Counted from the first letter of the stretch, positions 1 through 11,660 are shown. The stretch is 64,000 bases of DNA from Cavia porcellus (GCF_034190915.1 NW_026947486.1:20610001-20674000), one strand, 5' to 3'. Numbers and translations: made by a program. The notes: generated by a model from the sequence alone, not told the origin.

Positions 1-440
1 AACACAAGACCAACATTAAAGACACAAAGGTTTTTTTGTCCACAGTTTGGCGACCGAAAGGGAAATAAATTTTCATTATGACCCTTAAGTCCAATAAGCC
101 GCATGGAACCTGCAACAGTAGTTTAAGAGAAATAAAAGAAATCTGAATGTTAGTACTGAGGTAACAGATTCAAATGAACAAATGGCTGTACAATAAAAAT
201 ACACCAAGCACAAAACCAAATGGATAAAAAATTCCCAAATCACAAATGGGCTAGAGGCCTTTTCCTGGAGGATGTTCCACTCCAGTGCAGAAGGAGCCAG
301 CCAAGCTCGTCTGCAACTTCAAACATACAAACTCAAATTACAAAGAACAAAAGACCCAAATACTTACAGATGGTTCAAGCTGATTGATCGGTAAAAAAAT
401 GTGGGGAGGGGTCCCCATGTAATTCTGGAGAGCCCCCTAA
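1..440 (-). mobile_element. ERV class I (gammaretrovirus-like) leader / internal start, partial
   Basis: Read on the minus strand, this is the untranslated leader that follows a retroviral LTR. Directly beside the LTR edge at 441 lies a GGGGGCTC-TCC block, preceded by a TT spacer after a terminal CA, which is the arrangement of the proline-tRNA primer site in gammaretrovirus-like elements. No long gag frame is visible; the rest of the provirus, if present, lies left of the window. I infer a decayed class I ERV. A solo LTR with unrelated flank is the alternative. Confidence 0.5.
423..440 (-). promoter_or_regulatory. Degenerate tRNA-Pro-type primer binding site
   Basis: The minus-strand sequence begins TTAGGGGGCTCTCC, two bases from the CA end of the LTR. 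Compared with the usual proline primer site it has one substitution at the first position and one missing base. It supports both the orientation and the class I assignment of the neighbouring LTR. Confidence 0.45.
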
Positions 441-930
441 TGTTGTAACCCCCCTCCAAAAAACAAGGCCCCATGAGATGAAAAACGGGGCAAGACCCCT
501 GAGATGATAAACGGGGCAAGACGACATATTTTTTTAAAAGAAAACTTTTATTTTAGCTGGCCCAGCAACACAATGCAGATGGAATTTGCAACTGAGCAAC
601 TGTGCAACTGAGTTAGAATTTTGACTGATTTTTATAGTTCATTTATAATTAGCTCATTGATCATTAAGTACATAGTGATGGAAAACAGATACAAGGTGGG
701 CCTTTGTTCCCCTTTGTTTGAGGTCAGAGGCATTTCACAGTGGGTGATTAGCCGATTCATAGCCTTTGGTCTGCCAATTCCAGGAACATTTGTCTTTCAT
801 AAAGGGAACAATGGTTGACACAGGATCATTTGTCTCTTACAAGAGGGAACAAAGATTGACATAGCACACAGGTGACTTGGGGGGGGCGACGCATACAGAA
901 CAGCATCATGATGCGGTCAGTTAATCTATA
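441..930 (-). mobile_element. LTR of class I ERV (outer boundary approximate)
   Basis: The right edge of the minus-strand LTR is the TG/CA end at 441. Going upstream on the minus strand there is an R/U5-like block with two direct repeats of about 27 bp (469-496 and 496-522), an AATAAA signal within 545-556 and an A/T-rich TATAAAAA candidate near 630-650. Two U3-like direct repeats, with ATTTGTCT cores near 787 and 828, resemble enhancer duplications. The U3 outer end is not certain because the matching duplication lies outside the window. Confidence 0.5.
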
Positions 931-1395
931 ATTATGTGGTTGGTGCTTGGTTACTAGGGTAATGAGCTCAGTACAGAATGACAATACTGCTAATAACTAT
1001 TCTTTTAACTAACTATTTTTGCTAATTATCTTTAAATCAATTATTTTAATTTTTCAGCATTTCAGTATAACACTAACATTAATCTGATACTCATTTTCAT
1101 GAGGGATTACAGTATATAAGTCCAGTTCTTCAAATGCTGTTTGAACCAGTGTTATTATACAATGGGCTCCTCAATAACAAGTTGGTAAAATATCTGAAAC
1201 CTTAAATGTAAACACACAGATGTATGATCCAGACCCCTTTCAAAGAAAGGCTCACTGTGCAGTTGTAGAGTGGAGGGTACAGCCTCCAGCATTCATCATT
1301 GCCATCAGGTTTGCCTCAGCCTTAATCGAGACATCTTCCTGAGGTCATGCCCTTCTTGAGGTGGCAGTTTTCTCCAACCAGGGAACATTACTGAG
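931..1395. other. Unassigned AT-rich sequence
   Basis: I see no long frame and no repeat family I can name. The part near 1260-1395 is less AT-rich. It ends where L1 ORF2 sequence starts abruptly. Confidence 0.4.
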
Positions 1396-3780
1396 CCATT
1401 TCGAAAACCTCTACCCTCAAAGGTTTGATAACACAGAAGAAATAGACAGATTCCTAGAAGCATATGAAGTACCAAAGCTAGGTCAAGAAGATGTAAACTG
1501 CTGAATAACCCAATTTCTATTAATGAAATTGAAAATGTAATTAAGTCCTTACCTACAAAAAAGAGCCCAGGCCCAGACAGATTCACTGCAGAATTCTACA
1601 AGAAATACAGAGCAGATTTGATGCTGACACTCCTCAAACTCTTCAATGAAATTGAAAGTGAAGCAATCCTTCCTAAGTCATTCCTGGAAGCAAATATTAC
1701 TCTAGTAACAAAACCTGAGAAAGACCCAAGTTAAAAAGTGAACTACCCACCAATCTCCCTAATGAACACAGATGCAAAAAATCCTCAATAAAATATTGGC
1801 AAATAGGATGTAGCAAATTATCAAGAAGATTATACATCATGACCAAGTGGGATTCATCCCTGGCATGCAGGGATGGTTCAACATATGTAAATCAATAAAT
1901 GTAATCCACCACATGAATAAAGCCAAAAGTAAGAATCACATGATCATTTCTATAGATGCAGAAAAAGCTTTTGATAAGGTCCAACATTCCTTTATGATAA
2001 GAACCTTACAGAAAATTGGAATAGATGATCTTTACCTCAATATAATAAAGGCCATTTATGACAAACCAACAGCCAGTATCATACTAAATGGCCAAAAACT
2101 GAAGGCCTTTACTTTAAAATCAGGCACAAGACAAGGATTTCCCTTATCACTGTTCCTATTTAATATAGTAATGGAAATACTAGACAGAGCAATTGGACAA
2201 AAGAGAGAAATAAAAGGGGTAAAGATAGGAAAAGAAGAAGTTAAATTATCATTATTTGAAGATGACATGATACTCTACATAGAAGACCCCCAAAACTCCA
2301 TTGAAGGACTGTTAGATATAATAAATTTAGCAATATAGCTGGATACAAAATCAATACTCAACAATCAATAGTATTCCTATACACGAACAAGAAAACCACA
2401 GAGAGAGAGAAATAAGAGAAGTCACACATTTCACACTAGCAAATAAAAAAATGAAATATTTAGGAATTACTGTCACTAAAGAAGTGAAAAACCTATACAG
2501 GGAAAATTATAATACACTGAAAAAAGATATTGAAGATGATCTCAGAAAATGGAAAGACATCCCTTGCTCATAGATAGGAAGAATAAATATTGTGAAAATG
2601 GCCATTCTCCCAAAACTGTTATACAGATTCAATGCAATCCCAATAAAAATACAATCAACATACCTCATAGATCTTGAGACCTCACTCCTGAAATTCACCT
2701 GGAGCAAGAAGAGACCCAGAATAGTAAAGACTGTTATAAGCAGTAAAGGCAAGGCAGGAGGCATCACAATGCCTGACTTGAAGTTATTCTACAAAGCAAC
2801 TGTAGTAAAACAAACATGGTCCTGGAACCAAAGCAGAGCCGAAGATCAATGGAATAGATTAGAAGATACAACCACAACTACAAACACACTCAACCACCTT
2901 ATCTCTGATAAAGGGGCCAAAAAGTTCCACTGGAAGAACGACAGTCTCTTTAGTAAATGGTGTTGGAAAAACTGGCTCTCCATATACCGAAAACTAAAAG
3001 TAGATTCATGCTTATCACCATGTACTAAATTAAAATCTAAATGGATCAAAGATCTAAATATTAAAACTGAAACACTAAATCTATTGGAAGACAAATTGGG
3101 TAAAAACCTTGAAGACATAGGAGTAGGTAGAGAATTCCTGAACAGGAATCAAACTGCATGGTAAATATTTCCCAGAATCAATAACTGGGATCATGTCTTA
3201 TTAAAAAGTTTCTGCACGTCAAAAGAAATCTCCAGCATAGTGAAAAGAAAACCCAAAAACTGGGAAAAAATCTTAGTGAACTCTCCCTCAGACAAAGGAC
3301 TTTTGTCTAAAACGTAAAGAATTAAAAAAATCAGACCCCCAAAATTCAAAGATCTAATCCAAAAATGGGCATCTGAGATGAATACATAATTCTCAGATGA
3401 AGAAATACAAATGACAAATAAATACATGAAAAAATGTTCATCATCACTACTCATTAGAGAAATGCAAATTAAAACCACACTAAGATTCCATGTCACACCT
3501 GAAAGAATGGTCAGGATCAAGAAAACCATCAACAACAAATGCTGGAGAGGCTGTGAGGAAAAAGGAACTCTCCTGTACTGTTGGTGGAAGTGTAGACTGG
3601 TACAACCATTGCAGAAGTCAGTCTGGAGATTTCTCAGAAAGCTGGGAATGGAAGCCCCATTTGACCCAGCTATTCCACTTCTAGGCATATTCCCAGAAGA
3701 AGTGAAAACATCATACCACAATGATATATGTGCACCCATGTTTATAGCAGCACAGTTTGTAATAGCCAGATCTTGGTAAC
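1396..3780 (+). pseudogene. L1 ORF2 reverse-transcriptase pseudogene
   Basis: Several frames must be joined to follow it, for example 1847-2338, 2592-3164 and 3411-3779. The RT fingers/palm are recognisable ([18 protein letters not shown]), and the catalytic box reads FEDD at 2254-2265 instead of the usual FADD. The C-terminal part contains the cysteine-containing stretch [16 protein letters not shown]. Stop codons and frameshifts disable it, and the endonuclease domain is missing because of 5' truncation. Confidence 0.9.
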
Positions 3781-3959
3781 TAAATGTCCATCAACTGAGG
3801 AATGTATATAAAAGTTGTGGTATCTTTATACAATGGAGTACTACTCAGCTATAAAGAATGATCAAATTGAGATATTTATTAATAAATGGGCGCAGCTTGA
3901 GACCATACTCATAAGTGAAATAAATCAAACTCACATATATAAATACCAAATAGTTTTCC

Positions 3960-4776
3960 TAGTGTGAGAAATGATAATACATAAAAGTATGTGATAATAA
4001 TAATTTCCCATTATCTTGGTTTGAAACCTTATAATGTTTTCAATCATTAATTGGAATGGTTTATTCTGGGTTGTTTGATTTTATTGTCTGTGATGGTATG
4101 AATAGCTATTTTGAAGAAAACAAGACATCATAATAGCTAGTGCTGTTTTAATATCATCTTGTTTTGAAGTCCCATCAAGCTGTTGTTCTTCTGTCTCCAT
4201 TGGTTCTATCATGTTGTATCTTATTGGATTTTATTATATGTGATAGTATAAACAAAGTTTTTTATAGGCAAAGAGATATTATAGAAACCATTGTTTGTTT
4301 TCTGTTAGCTGGTTCTAAATACTCTTTAATACTTTCATTCTCTTGAATGGTTTCACACTGTCTTGATATGTTTGATGCTATAGTATACGAAGTTTTACTC
4401 AAATATTTCAAGGAAAGATACACTATGGTAACTACTATTATGTCAGGTTATCTGGTGGTGAAACACTATGTTGCTTAAATTGTTCTGTTCTGATCTGTGT
4501 TGTTATGTCCTGTTTTAATCTCAATCTCCCCTTTTTTAATTTTTAAAACATAATTTTTAAAATTATTTTTAATTAAGAGTAAAATAAATTAAAAATAGCA
4601 GGATATATTATAGTAACCCACTTTGATTTCCTATTAAGTTGATTTGAAACCCTGTGTTGCTCTCACCATCTTGTTTTGACTGATTTTACTCTATTCTGTT
4701 TTGTCTCATAGTATCCAGTTTGAGGGTATAAGCAACTACTTTGAAGGCAATAGGATTCACTATGATGCCCATTCTT
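3960..4776 (+). repeat. L1 3' UTR, degenerate ~150-bp tandem units (left part)
   Basis: Successive units repeat a TTTTGAAG-type block, a T-rich TTTTGTTTTGA block, a GATGGTATAGGCAACTATTTTGAAG-like block and a GGTAACCATTGTT-like block. The continuation at 8330-8943 has the same phase. The same units recur in every L1 and HAL1 3' UTR of the window. Confidence 0.75.
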
Positions 4777-6140
4777 TTTTTTAAATTTTATTTAAGGAGA
4801 AAAAGAAAAAAAAAAGCAGAGATAGGGTACAAGGTATACAGATTTACAGAAAAAAATAAACAGTAGGAAATCACTAGTTAATGGATTATATTTTGTCATC
4901 TCAGAAACAATTGTTCGTTACAAAATTAAAGCTTATAAAGTGGACATTTCAACAGTGAGACTGCAAACAGTTCTGTTCAATGATCCAACAAAACTCAGTA
5001 ACATCATTATCTATCTTATACACTTAAATATACATGCAGTTATATCATTTAGAGCACTTTCTTTTCCTCTCTTTTGTACAATGACAATTACACATTTTGG
5101 GTTTTGTTGCTCCCACAGTTCTTATTACTTTTTTGGAAGAGAGTAGAACCAAATGTGACATAACAGAACAGTCAGTCAAATCAAAAGGATGGATGTAATA
5201 GATAATGTAAAAGCATAATACTAGGTGATCAACAATGGTTACCATAATGCCTCCCGCTATATCTAATAGAATTGCCTATATCATTAGTTATAATAAAATT
5301 GAACAAAACACTAAAGAACAAAACTAACAAAACCAAAACATTGGAGACATTAGAGGTCTTCAAAAGTAGATAATAGTCAGAATGGGCGTCATAATGAATC
5401 CCACTATCTTCACAGCTGTTGCCTAAACTTTCGAACCTGGTACTATCAAGCAAAACAGAATAGAGGAACGGTCAGTCAAAACAAGATGGTGAGAGCACTA
5501 CAGGGCTTTAAATCAAGATAATGGAAAGTTAAAGTGGGTTACTATAATATATCCTGCTATTTTAAATTTATTTTTCCCTTAATTAAAAGGATAAAAAAGT
5601 CAATAATAAAATGGAGATTGAGATAAAAGAGGGCATAACAGCAAATCAGCACAGATCAAAACTAAACCATTTAAACAAAATAGTGTTTCACCACAAGATT
5701 ATCCCGACATAAAAGTAGTTACCACATTGTCTCTTTCCTTGAAATCTTTGAGCATAACTTCGTATACTGTAGCATCAAATATATCAAAACAATGTAAAAC
5801 CATTCAAGAGAATGACAGTATTACAGGGTATTTAGAATCAACTAACAGAAAATAAACAATGGTTTTGGTATAACCTCCTTGTCTATACATGGTTTTGCTT
5901 ATACTTTCATATATAATAAAATCCAATAAGATACCACCTGTTTAGACCAATGGAAACAGAAGAACAAAAGCTTGATGAGACTTCAAAACAAGATGATACT
6001 AAATCAGTATTACCTCTTCAGATGTCATTTTCTCCAAAATAGCTGTTCCTATCATCCAATCTTCTCTGCCTCATTTCTGTTGAGCTCTTTTTCTGTCATT
6101 AGTTGTCAGTTTGTCTTCTTTATTTTGTTTTCTGCTCCAT

Positions 6141-7154
6141 TCATTGTGGCCTCTGTGCCACTACTTCTGGATTCTTCGTATTTTTCTTTTTTAGAATATC
6201 TTGCAGTATTCTCTGTAGAGTTGAATTGGTGGTTGCATATTCCCCTAGTTCCTCTTTATCCTGGAAGCACCTTGTTTTTCCATCAATTTCCAGGGATAGT
6301 TGTGCAGGATATATCAACCTTGGCTGGAGATTATTATCTTTCAAAGCTTGAATTATTTCCCCCCACGCTCTTCGTGATTTGATGGTTTGTGCCGAGAAGT
6401 CTGCTGTAATTCTGATGGGTGTTCCCTTGTAAGTGATCTGTTTCTTGTCTCTGATGGCTTTTAGTATTCTGTTCTTGTATTGGATTTCTGGAATTTTAAT
6501 TATTATATGCCTGGGTGTTGCTCTGTTTGGGTTGTAGGTGGCTGGGGTCCTGTATGCTTCATACAACTGAGTATCTTTACCTTTTGCTAAATTAGGAAAA
6601 TTCTCCTGGATTATTTCTGTGAGTAGCTTTTGTAGTTCATTTGTTTGTGTCCCTACTTCTTCTATGTTCTTAATTTTTAAGTTATAGACCCTCTTATCAT
6701 CTTCTAGTCTTGGTATTATTGCTGTTTGTTTCTTTGTTATTTTTAAGAAGTTTTTCATTTCATGCTCCCATATTACAAATCTGCCCTCCAGTTCGGATAA
6801 TCTGTCCTTAGTTTCTTTCAAGCTGTTATGCCAATTTTCCATAGAGTTTTTAGTTTCCTTGTATTCTCTTTGAACCTGCTTCACGTATTCTATGCTTTCT
6901 CTATTTTCTCCATTAAACAATTCTCCCCTCTTTTTCTGGTCTTCCATTCCACCATCCGTTTTTTCTTGGGTGGTGCTTAGCATTTCTCTACCTATTCTGC
7001 TTATGTCTAGCTTCAGGTCATTAATAACTTCATTCCTGAACTTGTCTATGAGGCTCTCGAGATAGTGCTTTAAGTCTATTGGTGCTGTGTCTGCTATTGC
7101 CTCTTTCTTAGGATTGGGGGCCGAGGACCCTTTCTTGTTGCTGCCTCTTCCCGT
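6141..7154 (-). pseudogene. HAL1 ORF1, start codon lost, otherwise open
   Basis: The frame is open for about 338 codons and aligns end to end with the intact ORF1 at 19935-20987. The position of the initiator is ACG (7154-7152) instead of ATG. The first in-frame ATG is codon 58, which would remove the basic N-terminal tail and the start of the coiled coil. The RRM and the C-terminal domain with its RRAW motif are preserved. The frame ends in RPQ, 12 residues earlier than in the intact copy, because of a one-base difference in an A-run. Confidence 0.85.
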
Positions 7155-7876
7155 ATTCTTTGTTCCTTATATATGCAAGCGTATATAGGAGGCCCAGCTT
7201 CCTTCTCTGTCAGTCACAGTCTGATTGAATTGCACCGGCTAAGTGTTCCCGCCCACTGCAGCACACCAGGAAGTTGGAGACCAGGCAGCCTATGCGGGGC
7301 CCGCCCCTTCAGGTCACCTTCAGGAGCTGGGACCTGGGCTGTGCTAGCCTACTGGGTCTCAGCCAGCAGCGTCACGTGGGCTAGGCACTGCTCACCAGTC
7401 CTGCTTGAGAGGGGGATTGGTGACTGAAGTCACTGCAGTGTCCTGTTCCTGCAAGTCTACCCGGTCCCAGAATGTCCTCTGTTGGAGTCTCCTAGACTGT
7501 GGAAGTGACCCAGTTTTCCCTCACTCACCAGAGGTGGATGCACGGCTCCCTGCCCGTCCCGCTCTCAACTCTGTTCACCGATTCCTGTTCTCAGAGCTTC
7601 CATGCATCTCTCTCCCTGCCGAGCCGATGAAGACGCAGCGGCAGTGGTGGGAAACCCAAATTGCGGCTTCCAATGCTGCGGGCTCCAGCTTCCACGCTGA
7701 GGCTTTATCTGTTCCTGTTATAGCACCATGATTGCATTCCCAGTTGGTTTGTCTCAGCCCAGTTCATTCTTGGGTCACTGGGGCATATCTCCTCTTGCTT
7801 ATGATTCCTTACTCAGCACCATTCCTGAATTCTAAGCTGGGTGTTTCAGAGAGCCTCTGTGGCTGCTGCTATCTGT

Positions 7877-7899
7877 CCGCCATGTTCTCCCGGAAGTCC
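7877..7899 (-). promoter_or_regulatory. HAL1 5'-terminal ETS- and YY1-like sites
   Basis: The minus-strand element starts GGACTTCCGGGAGAACATGG. This gives an ETS-like ACTTCCGG followed by a YY1-like motif, whose complement CCGCCATGTT lies at 7877-7886. Human L1 has a YY1 site within its first ~20 bases that sets the start of transcription, and the position here is equivalent. Function is inferred from position and motif only. Confidence 0.5.
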
Positions 7900-7915
7900 G
7901 CATGATGCCCATTCT

Positions 7916-8329
7916 TGATCCATCCCATGGATCAGTCCGTGGGCCTTTGCCTGGAGAAAGGACAGGGATGAAGGGCAGGGCAAGAGAAAAGAGAGACCGA
8001 GACTTGGTGGGATTCCATTCAAGTCTCGTTTATTTTTAAAATGGCTACAACTTATATAGGGTGGAGCCAGGCCAATGGGGCAGGAAGAGGGGACAGAGTG
8101 TTATCTGATAGGTCATCATCACATCCGGATATATGACATAAGCAGGAGAGGATTATGGGTAATGTAGGCAGACATGAGGATCATGGGAAATGTAGGCTCA
8201 AGTGGGAAGTTGCTTACATCATGCACATTGTAGGCAAGGGTAGGATCATGGGAAATGTAGGCTGACACACAAAATGCCCTCAGGTGGGAGGGGCAGGGCA
8301 GCAGCAGCCATTCTCAGCTAATCCTTACA
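7916..8329 (-). mobile_element. Class II ERV (IAP/ERVK-like) solo LTR
   Basis: A 414-bp block starts TG and ends CA and is flanked by a perfect 6-bp duplication, CATTCT (7910-7915 and 8330-8335), the duplication size of class II ERVs. On the minus strand it begins TGTAAGGATT. It has a TATATAAG box (8058-8051) closely followed by AATAAA (8034-8029), an arrangement seen in IAP-type LTRs. Three 21-bp direct repeats in U3 (8149-8169, 8177-8197, 8242-8262) look like enhancer repeats. It carries no coding sequence. Confidence 0.85.
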
Positions 8330-8943
8330 CATTCTGGTTTGACTATTATCTTCTTTTAAAGTCCTGTAATGTCTCCAATGTTTAGGTTTTATTGGTTTTG
8401 TTCTGTACTGTTTCATTCAATTTTATTATACCTGATGATATAGGCAACTCTTTTTAAGATAGCAAGAGGCATTATGGTAACCATTGTTGATCACCTGGTA
8501 TTCTGTTTTTACATCATGTACTATGTCCATCCTTTTGTTTTGACTGACTACATTTTGTTTTGTCACATTTGGTTTTATTCTCCTCAAAAAAAGTAATAAG
8601 AACTGTGGGAGTAATAAAACCCAAAATATCTAATCGTTATTGTAAAAAAGAGAGGAAAAGAAAGTGCTGTAAAGGATATAACTGCATGTATATTTAAGTA
8701 TGTAAAATAGAAAACCATATTACTAAGTTTTTGTTGGATCATTGAACAGAACTGTTTTCAGTCTCACTGTTTGAATGTCCACTTTGTACACTTTAATGTT
8801 GTAACTTGAACAACTATTTCTAAGATGACAATATGCAATCTATTAACTAGTGATTTCTTACTGTTTATTTTTTTGAAATTCTGTATTACTTGTACCCTTT
8901 TACTGTTTTGTTTTGTTTTTTCTCTTTAAATAAATAGAAAAAC
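8330..8943 (+). mobile_element. L1 3' UTR, second segment of the L1 starting at 1396
   Basis: The sequence resumes in phase with the tandem unit broken at 4776 and continues to the family's terminal segment with a final AATAAA near 8930. The poly(A) tail is nearly gone. It includes the block GGTAACCATTGTTGATCACC found at the same place in the other young 3' UTRs. Confidence 0.8.
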
Positions 8944-10355
8944 ATTTTTGTCTAATTTATTTCACTTAACATTATGTTCTCAAGGTGTATCCATTTACTA
9001 AAAAATGTCTCAAATTTATCTTTCTAAATGGCAGTATATTACTCCGTTATATAGAAAAACCACATTTTATTTATTGATTCATCCACTGATGGGCATCTGG
9101 GCTTTTTCAAACATTTAGTTATTAAAAATTTTGTTATTAAAAGTTAGTTATTAAAAATAGGAGGTGCATACATCACTGTGATATGAAGGTTTAACTCTTT
9201 CAGGAAGATACCAAGAAGGTGAATAACTGAGTCAAATGGAGCCTTTAGTTTCAGTTTTTTGAGGACTCTCCACACTGATTTCCATACTGGGTTCATCTAT
9301 TTGTAGAAGGGTTCCTTTTCCTTCACAGTGTTGCCAACACTTGTTATTGGTTGATTTCTTTTTTTTTTTCTTTCTTTCTTTCTTTCTTTCTTTATTTTTT
9401 TTTTATCGGTACCGGGCATCGAACTCATGACCGCCTGCTTGCAAGGCAGGTGCTTATGCCGCTGAGCTAAATCCCCAGCCCCTATTGGTTGATTTCTTGA
9501 TGATGGCATTCTTTGTGAGGTGAGATGGAATGTCATTGTTGTTTTAATTTGCATTTATGAAATGACCAGTGATTTTGAACTTCTAACATTTATTTGCTCT
9601 TTATACCTTATCTGAGAGGTTTCTATTCATTTCAGATGTCCATTTGTGGATTGGGTCTTTAAATTTGGGGGATTTGAGTTTTTTTTTTTATATTGAAGAT
9701 CTTAGTCTTTTGCATGAAGGAATGCTAATGCAATTTTTCCCATTCTGTGGGTTATCGCTTCACTCTGTTGGTAGTTTCTTATGCTGTGCAAAAGATTTTA
9801 ATATGATGGTATCCTTGTTGTTGATTCTTTTAATATTTCCTATGAGATCAAGATTTTGTTTCTAACATCTTTGCCTACATTTATGTCTTCAAGAGTTCGA
9901 CTTAGTTTATCTTGCAAAGGATTAAGTGTTTCTATTTTAACATTTAGAACTTGGATCAATTTTGATTTTAATTTATTACATGGTGGGAGATAATTATCTG
10001 GGTTTAATCTTCTCCATAGGTAAGGCGAGTTTTCCCAGCACTATTTATTTAATAGAATATTTTCCTTTCAGTGAAGCTGTTTGGCCCCTTTGTCAAAGTT
10101 AAGATGACTGAGTGCATTTAGAGTTGTTTCTGCATCTTTTATTTTGTTCTGTTGATCCTTAAGTCTTTTTTCACCAGTACCATGCTGTTTTTTTAATCAT
10201 TGTAGCTTTGTAGTATAATTTTGGGACAGGGATTATGATGTCCCTTGAGTTGCCTTTGTTGTCCAGAAATGCTTTTGCTCTTTTATGTCTTTTGTGTTTC
10301 CAAATGAATTTTAGGATTGTTTTCTTAGTACTGTGAGGTATGATGTTGATATTTT
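8944..10355 (-). mobile_element. Older L1, minus strand, 3' part of ORF2
   Basis: The complement is recognisable as L1 ORF2 C-terminal and thumb sequence (for example near 9250-9560 and 9640-10340), heavily decayed. It is interrupted by an ID-like SINE (9361-9482) and, at 10356, by an ORF-less HAL1 derivative, after which it continues at 11661. It is more diverged from the young L1s than they are from each other. Confidence 0.75.
9361..9482 (-). mobile_element. ID-like tRNA-Ala SINE
   Basis: Minus-strand tRNA-derived head with A and B boxes and a 5-bp anticodon stem around a CTTGCAA loop, followed by an A-rich/GAAA tail. The 16-bp perfect target duplication TATTGGTTGATTTCTT lies at 9345-9360 and 9483-9498. 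It is inserted in old L1 sequence. Confidence 0.9.
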
Positions 10356-11660
10356 TTAAAAATTTTATTTAAGGAGAAAAAGAAAAAAAAAAACAGAAAA
10401 AGGGTACAAGTTATACAGAATTTCAGAAAAAACAGTAGGAAATCACTATTAATGATTACATATTGTCATCTTAGAAATAATTGTTCAAGTTACAAAATTA
10501 AAGCATATAAAGTGGACATTCAAACAGTGAGACTGCAAATTGTTCTGTTCAGTGATCCAACAAAACTCAGTAATATGGTTATCCATCTTATACACTTAAA
10601 TATACATGCAGTTATATCCTTTAGAGCACTTTCTTTTCCTCTCTTTTGTACAATGACAATTACACATTTTGGGTTTTATTACTCCCACAGTTCTTATTAC
10701 TTTTTTTGAAGAGAATAAAACCAAATGTGACATAACAAAACACAGTCAGTCAAATCAAAAGGATGGACATAATACATACTGTAAAAACAAAATACAAGGT
10801 GATCAACAATGGTTAACATAATGCATCTTGTTATCTTAAAAAGAGTTGCCTATATCATCAGTTATAATAAAACTGAACAAAATAGTAAAGAACAAAACCA
10901 ATAAAACCAAAACATTGGAGATGTTACAGGCCCAGTTTCTTTCCTTGTCATTTACAGTTTGAATTGCACTGGCTAGGTGTTCCTGCCAACTGCAGTGTAC
11001 TACAGAGACATAGACCTGGGCATCCTCTGCTGGGCCTGCCCCTCCAGGTCAACCTACTGAAGGCTTCACTGCTAGTGTGCACCGTTAGGCGCTGGGACAT
11101 GGTTTGCGCTAGCCTACTGGGTCTTAGTCCATGGCATCACCCAGGCCAAGTGCTCTCCACCAATCCTGCTTGAGAGGGGAATATGTGACTAAAGTCACTG
11201 CAGCGTCCTGTTCCGGCTAGTCTGCCTGGTCCCAGAATGTCCTCTGTTGGAGCTTCCTAGTCTAGGGAAGAGTACCCATTCCTCTCACTCACCGCAGGTC
11301 GATGCAGGGCTCCCTGCCAATCCCACTCTCATCTCCATTCGCTGATTTCTGCTCTCAGAGGTTTTGCATCTCTGTCCCTGCTTTGCCAATTCAGACGCAG
11401 CAGCAGTGGCAGGAAATTCAAATCACAGCTTCCAGAGGTGCAGGTTCCAGCTTCAGTGCTGAGATTTTATCTGTTCTGGTTATAGCAATGGGATTGCATT
11501 TCCAGTTTGTTTCTCTCAGCTTAGTTCATTCCTGGATTGGCATGGTATATCTCCCCTTGCTTAGGACACCTCACACTGCACCATTCCTGGATTCTAAGCT
11601 GGTTATCTCAGAGAGCCTCCATGGCTGCTCTTATCCATCTGCCATGTTCTTCTGCAAGTG
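10356..11660 (-). mobile_element. HAL1 derivative lacking all ORFs (5' UTR joined to 3' UTR)
   Basis: A 1.3-kb minus-strand element. Its 3' end (10356 to about 10925) is the L1/HAL1 3' UTR and its 5' end (about 10926-11660) is the HAL1 5' UTR, including the terminal AACATGGCAG motif. ORF1 is missing entirely; the junction shows a short CCTGT microhomology. A 14-bp duplication with one mismatch, GATGTTGRTATTTT (10342-10355 and 11661-11674), shows that it inserted as a unit or was deleted later inside one insertion. The tail and both ends are otherwise complete. Confidence 0.8.

Larger units (their letters stand above)
1396..4776 (+). mobile_element. 5'-truncated L1 (first segment: ORF2 to 3' UTR)
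   Basis: ORF2 sequence starts abruptly in the region between endonuclease and reverse transcriptase and runs through the RT and C-terminal regions. It passes into an L1 3' UTR made of ~150-bp T-rich units from about 3960. The element is interrupted at 4776 by a minus-strand HAL1 and a solo LTR, and its 3' end resumes at 8330-8943. The abrupt start is the usual product of incomplete reverse transcription. No target duplication could be identified. Confidence 0.9.
4777..7901 (-). mobile_element. HAL1-like half-LINE, full length
   Basis: A complete 3.1-kb non-LTR element on the minus strand. It has a 5' UTR (7901 to about 7155), an ORF1 (7154-6141), then directly the L1-type tandem-unit 3' UTR and poly(A). 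It has no ORF2. The flanks carry a duplication, ATGATGCCCATTCTT, at 4762-4776 and 7902-7916; the last base is ambiguous because it joins the poly-T. Half-LINEs (HAL1) are known L1 derivatives that encode only ORF1p and are thought to use L1 ORF2p. It sits between an L1 and a solo LTR. Confidence 0.88.

Noticed and set aside
6103..6382. Plus-strand hydrophobic open stretches that look like membrane proteins
   Set aside because: They are the complement of a lysine/glutamate-rich ORF1; hydrophobic antisense frames of this kind recur opposite every ORF1 and ORF2 here.
7173..7731. Overlapping plus-strand open stretches rich in W, P and S
   Set aside because: They are antisense to the GC-richer HAL1 5' UTR; no conserved protein features are visible.
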